A stretch of DNA of 12,293 nt from DATAEG01 sp036258135 (lineage in GTDB: Bacteria > Actinomycetota > Actinomycetes > Mycobacteriales > Jatrophihabitantaceae), in contig DATAEG010000149.1 of the NCBI GenBank assembly GCA_036258135.1, positions 1 through 12,293 of the forward strand, written 5' to 3'. The notes under the pieces are model-generated. The model saw only the letters and a list, made by a program, of their open reading frames with translations, ran no database searches and was not told where the DNA came from. Below are positions 7,635 through 12,293 of this stretch, in pieces; the stretch's first letter is position 1; each line of letters opens with the position of its first letter. A program made the position numbers and the translations under genes.

Positions 7635-8791
7635 GCGCTTTCACTCGTATGTGGGCCGACCTGGCTGACGTGGGACGAGACCGGACCACCGGTGGTTACC
7701 GCCGGTTCGCCTGGACGCGGGAGGACGCTGTTCTGCGGGAGTGGTTCGCCGGCGAGGCCGCCCGGCGCGGCATGACGCTGAGCGAGGACCGGGCCGGCAA
7801 CCAGTGGGCCTGGCGGGGCGATCCCGACGCCAGGCCTGGCGTCGTCGTTGGCTCGCACCTCGACTCCGTGCCGGACGGCGGCGCCTTCGACGGGCCGCTC
7901 GGAGTGGTCAGTGGATTCCTGGCCGTCGACACGCTGCCGGCGCAGACCGAACGGCCGGTGGGCGTCGTCAACTTCGCCGACGAGGAGGGTGCCCGGTTCG
8001 GGGTGGCCTGTGCCGGATCGCGGCTGCTCACCGGCGCGCTCGCCGCCGACCGGGCGAGGGCGCTGCGTGACGACGCCGGCCACAGCCTCGCCGAAGCGGT
8101 GGCTCTCACGGGGCGCCGTCCCGAGCATCTGGGGCGCGACGACGAGGCGCTACGCCGGGTGAGCGCGTTCGTGGAGCTACACGTGGAACAGGGCCGCGGG
8201 CTGGTGTACGAGGACGCGCCGATCGGAGTGGCCCGTGCCATCTGGCCGCACGGCCGGTGGCGCCTGGATTTCGCCGGCGAGGCCAACCACGCCGGCACCA
8301 CCGCGCTCGACGACCGCCGCGACCCGATGCTCGACTACGCCCAGGCGGTCCTGCGGGCGTATACCGCCGCGCGCGACAACAACGCCCTGGCCACACTCGG
8401 CAAGCTCTCCATCACGCCGAACGCCGTCAACGCCATACCGTCGCAGGTGCGGTCCTGGCTTGACGTGCGCGCCCCGACCGCCGCCCAAGTGGAGGCGGTC
8501 CTGGCCGAGCTCGGCCTACCGGCGACGAACGAGTCCTGGACCGACGAGACGGCCTTTGACAGCGACCTGCGGGAGCGCATCGTCAGCGCGCTCGGCCACC
8601 CGCCGGTGCTCAGCACTGGAGCCGGCCACGACGCCGGCATTCTCGCCGCTGCGGGCGTGCCCACCGCGATGATCTTCGTACGCAACCCGACCGGCGTTTC
8701 CCACTCGCCGGCTGAGCACGCCGAGACCGCCGACTGCGAAGGCGGCGTGGCCGCCCTCGCCCGAGTGATCGCCGAGCTAGCTGGCCAGTGA
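7631..8791 (+). CDS. M20 amidohydrolase (allantoate/N-carbamoyl type), possible N-formylglutamate deformylase
   Basis: This 386-residue enzyme belongs to the M20 family subgroup of allantoate amidohydrolases, N-carbamoyl-L-amino-acid hydrolases and beta-ureidopropionases, which are dimeric, two-metal cytoplasmic hydrolases. Metal-site residues are all present: His76 and Asp78 (GSHLDSVPDGGAFDGPLGV), Asp87, the Glu118-Glu119 pair (NFADEEGARFG), His184 (ELHVEQG) and His358 (SHSPAEHA). GEANHAGTTALDDRRDP (from about 216) belongs to the dimerisation domain with its inserted substrate-contact His. It overlaps hutF by four bases. In actinobacterial hut loci a gene annotated as allantoate amidohydrolase is found beside hutF, and no classical HutG gene lies here. 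I therefore infer that it hydrolyses N-formylglutamate to glutamate and formate. True allantoate or carbamoyl-amino-acid hydrolysis remains possible. Its 3' end overlaps the convergent tfoX-like gene by 15 bases. Confidence 0.88.
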   Translation: MSAFTRMWADLADVGRDRTTGGYRRFAWTREDAVLREWFAGEAARRGMTLSEDRAGNQWAWRGDPDARPGVVVGSHLDSVPDGGAFDGPLGVVSGFLAVDTLPAQTERPVGVVNFADEEGARFGVACAGSRLLTGALAADRARALRDDAGHSLAEAVALTGRRPEHLGRDDEALRRVSAFVELHVEQGRGLVYEDAPIGVARAIWPHGRWRLDFAGEANHAGTTALDDRRDPMLDYAQAVLRAYTAARDNNALATLGKLSITPNAVNAIPSQVRSWLDVRAPTAAQVEAVLAELGLPATNESWTDETAFDSDLRERIVSALGHPPVLSTGAGHDAGILAAAGVPTAMIFVRNPTGVSHSPAEHAETADCEGGVAALARVIAELAGQ

Positions 8792-9106
8792 GGACACGTA
8801 GTCGAACGCCTCCGCCGTGATCGCGGGCCACTGGACGTCCTCCGGTGCCGCGGGAACGGGGATGACCGCCCATTCCCGCATGCGCCGGCCGGGCCGTGGC
8901 TCGAACGGGGCGATTCCGTCCTGTGCCAGCAGTGCCGTGATCCGATCGGAGGGTACCTTTACCACGAGGGCACCGTGGTTGAGCATGGCGAAGATCTTCC
9001 CGTGTACCCGTAACCCATTGCTGCTCATCATGCGTCCATACGTGACGCCGGGCCGCCCGGCGTATTCGTCGACCAGCTCGTCGAAGAGGCTCTGTGCGTC
9101 GGCCAC
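8777..9106 (-). CDS. TfoX/Sxy N-terminal domain protein
   Basis: This is a 109-residue stand-alone TfoX-N domain protein. The segment GVTYGRMMSSNGLRVHGKIF, followed by VVKVPSDRITALL and PFEPRPGRRMREWAVIP, matches the family pattern of a glycine-rich loop, a cofactor-less alpha/beta fold and a closing R-x-M-x-E/W strand. TfoX/Sxy controls competence in gammaproteobacteria, but single-domain actinobacterial members have no established role and usually lack the C-terminal DNA-binding part, as here. I chose GTG 9106. The longer frame to 9169 would run over the start of the divergent flavohemoprotein and adds residues with no likeness, and TATCGT lies exactly six bases before GTG 9106. The stop overlaps the convergent M20 gene. 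Confidence 0.8.
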   Translation of the reverse strand: MADAQSLFDELVDEYAGRPGVTYGRMMSSNGLRVHGKIFAMLNHGALVVKVPSDRITALLAQDGIAPFEPRPGRRMREWAVIPVPAAPEDVQWPAITAEAFDYVSSLAS

Positions 9107-9112
9107 ACTGCG

Positions 9113-9118
9113 ACGATA
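9113..9118 (-). promoter_or_regulatory. Candidate leaderless -10 element of the TfoX-N gene
   Basis: On the minus strand TATCGT (pattern TAnnnT) is followed by six bases and then GTG at 9106. No Shine-Dalgarno-like sequence lies at usable spacing, so a leaderless transcript is the simplest reading. No strong -35 hexamer is seen. Confidence 0.5.
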
Positions 9119-9139
9119 AGACCGGCCGCCGACGCCGCG

Positions 9140-9145
9140 TAGGGT
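9140..9145 (+). promoter_or_regulatory. TAGGGT: candidate leaderless -10 or ribosome binding site of the flavohemoprotein gene
   Basis: TAGGGT ends seven bases before GTG 9153, the placement expected for a leaderless mRNA. The same hexamer precedes galE at six bases. AGGG within it, eight bases from the start codon, could instead serve as a Shine-Dalgarno sequence. Confidence 0.45.
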
Positions 9146-9152
9146 CTGTCGC

Positions 9153-10271
9153 GTGGCGGATCTCGACACCGCGGCATTGAAGGAGAACTTCGCGGCGGTT
9201 GCGAATCACGGGGGCGACGAACTGGCGCTGTACTTCTACAGCTACCTCTTCTATCGGCACCCGGAAACTCGGCAGATGTTCCCGCCGCGGATGACTCGGC
9301 AGCGGGACCGGCTGGTGTCGGCGTTGGGGCGCATCGTCTCGAATGTCGACCATGCCGGCGATCTCGTGCCGTTTCTGACGGACCTCGGCCGCGATCACCG
9401 CAAGTTCGGCGCCCTGGCGCCGCACTACCCGGCCGTCGGCGAGGCCCTGATCGTCACCCTTCGGCATTTCTCCGGTGCGCGCTGGAACACCAAGCTCCAG
9501 GAGGACTGGACGGCGGCGTACGGGTTGGTGGCGCAGACGATGCTCGCCGCGGCGGACGAGGCCGCCAGCGCGCATCCGCCGTTCTGGACCGGCGAGGTGG
9601 TCAGTGTCGAACACCGGACCATCGACATCGCGGTGGTCCGGATCCGTCCCGACGAGCCGCCGCCGTACCGGGCGGGCCAGTCAGTCTCACTAGAACTGGT
9701 CGACCTGCGGCCGCGAGAGTGGCGTTGGTACACGCCGGCGTCCAAGCCCGGCGGCGAGGACTTCGAGATTCACACCCGCCTAATCGACGGCGGCCCGGTG
9801 TCGACGACGCTGGTCACCCGCGCCGTCGCGGGCACCCGGGTCCGTTTCGGTGCTCCGGTCGGCCGGATGGTGCTGGACGAAGAGTCCGAGCGGCCAGTGC
9901 TCATGATCGCCGGGAGCACCGGGCTGGCGCCGATGAAGGCCATGATCGAACAACTCGCGGAAGACGGGGCACGTCCGACGAACCTGTTCTTCGGCGCCCG
10001 GACGCCGCGGGAGATCTACGACGGCCCAGCTATGGACGAGCTCGACCGGGCCCATGATTGGCTCACGGTGGTCACCGCCATCTCGGACGACGAGCGGTGG
10101 CGGGGAGAGCGCGGCCTCATCGGTGACGTGGCGCTCGCGCGCGGGGAGTGGTCCGGACACGACACCTACGTGTGCGGTTCCCCGGCAATGGTCGAAAGCA
10201 CCGTCAAACTATTGGTGGCCAACGGGGTCCCCGAGAATCAGATCTATTACGACGAGTTCGGTGAGAGCTGA
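9153..10271 (+). CDS. Flavohemoprotein (globin-FAD/NAD reductase fusion)
   Basis: This 372-residue protein fuses a bacterial globin (about 1-138) to an FNR-type reductase. Flavohemoproteins typically oxidise nitric oxide to nitrate with O2 and NAD(P)H. In the globin, Tyr29 (LYFYSYLFYRHPE) matches the distal B10 tyrosine and His82 (GRDHRKFGALAPHYPAVGEAL) matches the proximal heme-ligand histidine. The reductase has the FAD motif RWYTPAS (RxYS-like), a phosphate loop GGPVSTTL, the nicotinamide motif AGSTGLAPMKAMI, YVCGSPAMV and the C-terminal YYDEFGES. It is some 25 residues shorter than E. coli Hmp (396), and the RWYTPAS and GSTGLAP motifs differ from the classical RQYS and GGVG. This places it among actinobacterial relatives, so NO dioxygenase activity is an inference. 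GTG 9153 follows the TAGGGT element. The DivIVA-domain gene starts 26 bases downstream, so the two are probably co-transcribed. Confidence 0.9.
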   Translation: MADLDTAALKENFAAVANHGGDELALYFYSYLFYRHPETRQMFPPRMTRQRDRLVSALGRIVSNVDHAGDLVPFLTDLGRDHRKFGALAPHYPAVGEALIVTLRHFSGARWNTKLQEDWTAAYGLVAQTMLAAADEAASAHPPFWTGEVVSVEHRTIDIAVVRIRPDEPPPYRAGQSVSLELVDLRPREWRWYTPASKPGGEDFEIHTRLIDGGPVSTTLVTRAVAGTRVRFGAPVGRMVLDEESERPVLMIAGSTGLAPMKAMIEQLAEDGARPTNLFFGARTPREIYDGPAMDELDRAHDWLTVVTAISDDERWRGERGLIGDVALARGEWSGHDTYVCGSPAMVESTVKLLVANGVPENQIYYDEFGES

Positions 10272-10285
10272 AAATGAGCCATCAC

Positions 10286-10294
10286 GAGGGGGAC
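10286..10294 (+). promoter_or_regulatory. Strong ribosome binding site deciding the DivIVA-protein start
   Basis: GAGGGGGAC lies just upstream of ATG 10298 at a good Shine-Dalgarno distance. The in-frame ATG 10274, three bases after the flavohemoprotein stop, has no comparable site, and the eight residues it would add (MSHHEGDE) are not domain sequence. Confidence 0.65.
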
Positions 10295-10297
10295 GAG

Positions 10298-10885
10298 ATG
10301 AGCGCGCAGACATACGGGGACCAGGAGAGTGTCGGCGCGGATCCGCTCGACCTCGGCCAGGTCAGCTTCTCCGAGACCACGGCCTTTGGGGCACGCGGCT
10401 ACGACGAACAGGAGGTCGACGCGTTCGTGGCCATGGTCACTCACGAGCTCGACCGACTGAGCGGCCGCGTCAAGGAGCTCGAGGCCGAAGGCGCCGAGCT
10501 TCGGGAGGCAGCGCGCAGCGACGCCGACGTCGTCGCGCAGTCGCTGGACATCCTGGCCAGCGCCCAGCAGGCGGCCGACGCCGTGGTGGCCAGTGCCGAC
10601 GAGTACAGCGGCCGGGTGATCGCCGAGGCTCGGCAGGCTTACGACGACGCCAGCCAGCGCGCCCAGGAAATCATGGACGAGGCGCAGCAGGCCGCGGATC
10701 TCGCCTCCGCCACGCAGAGCGAGCTCGACAAGCGGACGGTCTACCTGGCCGCGCTGCACGACTCGGTCAAGGTGCAGCTGACCACGACGTTGCAGGCCAT
10801 CCTCGACCACGTCACATCCGAGTACGAGAAGGCGACCAGGATCACCGACGAGGTGGCGCGCGCCCGCCAAGCCAGCTCGGGCTAG
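10298..10885 (+). CDS. DivIVA-domain coiled-coil protein
   Basis: This 195-residue protein starts with a DivIVA-type N-terminal segment, FSETTAFGARGYDEQEVDAF (residues 24-43), carrying the RGYDxxEVDxF signature. It then forms a long Ala/Glu/Gln-rich coiled coil to about residue 175, with heptad-like EARQAYDDASQRAQEIMDEA. No membrane segment or catalytic motif is present. Family members bind curved membranes or act as scaffolds in polar growth and division. This one is not the essential Wag31, which has a different N-terminus, and is better called a DivIVA-domain protein of unknown role. It follows the flavohemoprotein by 26 bases, an unexpected partner. Its last 44 bases overlap the convergent MarR gene. 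ATG 10298 is preferred because of its ribosome binding site; ATG 10274 would give 203 residues. Confidence 0.85.
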   Translation: MSAQTYGDQESVGADPLDLGQVSFSETTAFGARGYDEQEVDAFVAMVTHELDRLSGRVKELEAEGAELREAARSDADVVAQSLDILASAQQAADAVVASADEYSGRVIAEARQAYDDASQRAQEIMDEAQQAADLASATQSELDKRTVYLAALHDSVKVQLTTTLQAILDHVTSEYEKATRITDEVARARQASSG

Positions 10886-11333
10886 TACGTTCCCCGCTCA
10901 CTTGGCCCGCAAGGCGGGTTAGCGCCGGAACCGCCCGCACCAGCGCCGTCCGATCCGCCGCTGTCAGCGCCTCAAGTGCGTCGAGGATGACGTCGAAGCG
11001 GGCCTCGGCCGCGCAGCGCATCAGCCGCTCGCCGTCGTCGGTGGCCCGGATGCGAACCGACCGGGCGCTGTCGGGGTGCGGCTCGCGCACGGCCAGCCCG
11101 AGCGCGACAAGCCCGTCGACGATGCGGGTCATCGTCGGGCCGGCGACATCCTCATCGCGGGCCAGCCGGCCCAGCGACCGCGGACCGCCGAACACAAGGA
11201 CCGAGAGCGCGCTCAGCCGCGCGGGCGTCAGACCGGCGCGCCGATCCACGGCGCGCAGCCCGCGCAGAAGGTGGACGGCGCCGGAGTTGAGGTCCCGGGC
11301 CGCGTCGCGTAGTCCTTCCTTGCTCTCGGCCAT
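10842..11333 (-). CDS. MarR-family transcriptional regulator
   Basis: This is a 163-residue dimeric winged-helix repressor-type protein. The core RSLGRLARDEDVAGPTMTRI (helix-turn-helix and recognition helix) and VDGLVALGLAVREPHPDSAR (wing with its Asp-x-Arg turn) follow the MarR pattern. The N-terminal and C-terminal helices form the dimer interface. The C-terminal tail (from about SGERTSPSW) is longer than in typical members of roughly 145 residues and is encoded where the gene overlaps the convergent DivIVA gene. It is divergently transcribed from a VOC protein and an ABC ATPase across a 57-base gap containing an inverted repeat. Autoregulation and repression of those two genes, relieved by a small-molecule ligand, is the likely role. 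The ligand is unknown. Confidence 0.9.
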   Translation of the reverse strand: MAESKEGLRDAARDLNSGAVHLLRGLRAVDRRAGLTPARLSALSVLVFGGPRSLGRLARDEDVAGPTMTRIVDGLVALGLAVREPHPDSARSVRIRATDDGERLMRCAAEARFDVILDALEALTAADRTALVRAVPALTRLAGQVSGERTSPSWLGGRAPPRR

Positions 11334-11349
11334 CGACTACGTATAGCAT
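11320..11349 (+). promoter_or_regulatory. Candidate promoter of the VOC-ABC unit
   Basis: TTGCTC (11320-11325) and TAGCAT (11344-11349) are separated by 18 bases and resemble -35 and -10 elements. Transcription would start near 11356, inside the inverted repeat at 11351-11366, about 35 bases before ATG 11391. On the opposite strand TATGCT at 11345-11350 could be the -10 of the MarR gene, so the two promoters may overlap. Confidence 0.35.
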
Positions 11350-11350
11350 A

Positions 11351-11366
11351 CCTACAGAATCGTAGG
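11351..11366. promoter_or_regulatory. Inverted repeat, candidate MarR operator
   Basis: CCTAC and GTAGG are exact reverse complements separated by six bases (AGAATC), giving a 16-base element of the size typically bound by MarR dimers. A second short inverted repeat, GTAT-AGC-ATAC (11341-11351), abuts it. Both lie in the divergent gap between the regulator and the VOC gene, over the likely start sites of both. The arms are short, so chance occurrence is possible. Confidence 0.45.
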
Positions 11367-11390
11367 AAGCCTATCGAGACAGGCGCGACG

Positions 11391-11759
11391 ATGGATTTGG
11401 TGCAGGTGGCCCAGCACGCCGACGACCTCGATCGGGCCAAGGCGTTCTACGAGAATCTGCTGGGCGAGCCAGCCCGGGCTGTGTTCGACCCGCCCGGACT
11501 GGTGTTCTTCCAGGTAGCTGCCACTCGTCTGTTGATCGACCGAGCCGCGCCGTCGGCGCTGGTGTATCTGGGGGTGGACGACCTGGCCGCCACGGTGGAG
11601 CGACTCCGCGGGTCCGGCGTGGAAATCCACACCGAGCCGCACGTCATCTTCCGGCACGAGGACGACGCCCTCGGCCCGGCGGGCACCGATGAGCAGCACG
11701 CATTCGTGCGGGACAGTGAGGGCAACCTGGTGGGACTGGTGGCGTTCGCGACCGGCTGA
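11391..11759 (+). CDS. VOC (glyoxalase/bleomycin-resistance fold) family protein
   Basis: This 122-residue protein has the paired beta-alpha-beta-beta-beta modules of the vicinal-oxygen-chelate superfamily. The first module has VAQHADDLDRAKAFYENLLG with the possible metal-ligand His9. The second has LVYLGVDDLAATVERLRGSG, the loop GPAGTDEQHAFVRDSEGN, and Glu110 in the usual last ligand position. The third common ligand, a His at the start of the second module, appears replaced (LVYLGV), so metal-dependent catalysis is uncertain and a binding or sequestering role is possible. It starts 57 bases from the divergent MarR gene and ends 43 bases before the ABC ATPase. This suggests an inducible detoxification or drug-response unit. 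The ribosome binding site is weak (AGGCG around 11381). Confidence 0.85.
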   Translation: MDLVQVAQHADDLDRAKAFYENLLGEPARAVFDPPGLVFFQVAATRLLIDRAAPSALVYLGVDDLAATVERLRGSGVEIHTEPHVIFRHEDDALGPAGTDEQHAFVRDSEGNLVGLVAFATG

Positions 11760-11781
11760 AACTCGATGAGGGTTGTCGGCT

Positions 11782-11794
11782 CTGTGTGCCACAG
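11782..11794. repeat. Short inverted repeat upstream of the ABC ATPase gene
   Basis: CTGTG and CACAG are exact reverse complements around TGC and end eight bases before ATG 11803. The arms are only five bases and there is no T tract. It could be a weak hairpin near the ribosome binding region or chance. Confidence 0.25.
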
Positions 11795-11802
11795 TGGATC
11801 AC

Positions 11803-12293
11803 ATGGTTAACGCGGTACTGGCAGAAGGCCTGGTCAAGAAGTTCGGCGACGTGACCGCTCTCGACGGCGTCGATTTTGCCATCGCCGAGGGATCGGTTCT
11901 CGGGCTGCTCGGCCCAAATGGCGCTGGGAAGACCACGGCGGTGCGCATTCTGACAACCCTGATCCCTCCGGACGCCGGGTATGCCGAGGTCGCTGGGATC
12001 GATGTGCTGCGCAATCCTGCCGGCGTGCGCCGCCAGATCGGCGTTTCGGGCCAGTACGCGGCCGTGGACGAGTACCTGACTGGCTTCGAGAACCTCGACA
12101 TGGTGGGCCGGCTCTACCACCTCGGCCGGGTCGAGTCCCGGGCGCGGGCCCGCGATCTGCTCAGTCAGTTTCGGCTGGACGAGGCCGCGGACCGTCCCGT
12201 GAAGACCTACTCCGGCGGCATGCGGCGCCGACTGGACCTGGCCGGCGCCCTGGTGGCCCGGCCGCCAGTGCTGTTCCTCGACGAGCCGACGAC
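11803..12293 (+). CDS. ABC transporter ATP-binding protein, DrrA type (partial, runs off the window)
   Basis: Only the first 163 residues are inside the window and the frame is open at the edge. The sequence is the nucleotide-binding subunit of an ABC-2/DrrA-type exporter, which powers drug or lipid export with a separate membrane subunit usually encoded next. Walker A is GPNGAGKT (37-44), the Q-loop glutamine is Gln84 (VSGQYAAVDE), the signature is YSGGMRRRLDLAGAL (from 136), and Walker B is VLFLDEPT (156-163). SGQYAAVDEYLTGFENL is a typical DrrA stretch after the Q-loop. ATG 11803 is the natural start because MVNAVLAEGLVKKFGDVTAL begins the first strand. The ribosome binding site is poor (GGA four bases away). 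It lies 43 bases after the VOC gene and is probably in the same transcript under the MarR protein. Confidence 0.93.
   Translation, partial: MVNAVLAEGLVKKFGDVTALDGVDFAIAEGSVLGLLGPNGAGKTTAVRILTTLIPPDAGYAEVAGIDVLRNPAGVRRQIGVSGQYAAVDEYLTGFENLDMVGRLYHLGRVESRARARDLLSQFRLDEAADRPVKTYSGGMRRRLDLAGALVARPPVLFLDEPT

Noticed and set aside
9107..9169. Upstream extension of the TfoX-N protein to 9169
   Set aside because: It would overlap the flavohemoprotein start and adds Arg/Ser-rich residues without family likeness. GTG 9106 has a well-placed -10 hexamer.
1..12293. Search by eye for tRNA, rRNA, CRISPR repeats, insertion sequences, direct repeats at attachment sites and phage genes
   Set aside because: None was seen. 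All long stretches are accounted for by ordinary protein genes of consistent composition.

Overview
The window is very GC-rich, densely packed chromosomal DNA from a high-GC actinomycete. This is suggested by frequent GTG starts, codons ending in G or C, a DrrA-type ABC ATPase, an actinobacterial-style HrpA helicase, and a DivIVA/coiled-coil protein. The genus cannot be fixed from the sequence. There are no RNA genes, insertion sequences, CRISPR arrays or phage genes, and no gap over 300 bases lacks a gene.

Layout. (1) 105-1241 (+): an FAD-dependent monooxygenase-like oxidoreductase. It converges on (2) 1257-1526 (-), an 89-residue Lys/Ala-rich basic protein ending in a Rho_N/SAP-like module. 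(3) 1578-8791 (+) is a tightly spaced run of four genes with gaps of 17, 19 and -4 bases: galE (UDP-glucose 4-epimerase), hrpA (large DEAH helicase), hutF (formimidoylglutamate deiminase) and an M20 amidohydrolase. The last is of the allantoate/carbamoylase type and may supply the missing deformylase step of histidine breakdown. (4) 8777-9106 (-): a small TfoX-N protein, divergent from (5) 9153-10271 (+), a short flavohemoprotein. This is followed 26 bases later by (6) 10298-10885 (+), a DivIVA-domain coiled-coil protein. (7) 10842-11333 (-), a MarR regulator, is divergent from (8) 11391-11759 (+), a VOC/glyoxalase-fold protein, and (9) 11803 to the window end (+), the N-terminal 163 residues of a DrrA-type drug-export ATPase.

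Regulation. The three divergent gaps (1527-1577, 9107-9152, 11334-11390) carry the most informative non-coding signals. The first holds a perfect 8-bp-arm inverted repeat placed between two candidate promoters. In the first two gaps, -10-like hexamers end 6-7 bases before start codons, as expected for leaderless actinobacterial mRNAs. The third holds a shorter inverted repeat that could be the MarR operator.

I see no clearly new defence or mobile system here. The points most worth following are the divergent operator beside the Rho_N-like protein, the flavohemoprotein-DivIVA pairing, the hutF-M20 pair without other hut genes, and the MarR-VOC-ABC cassette.
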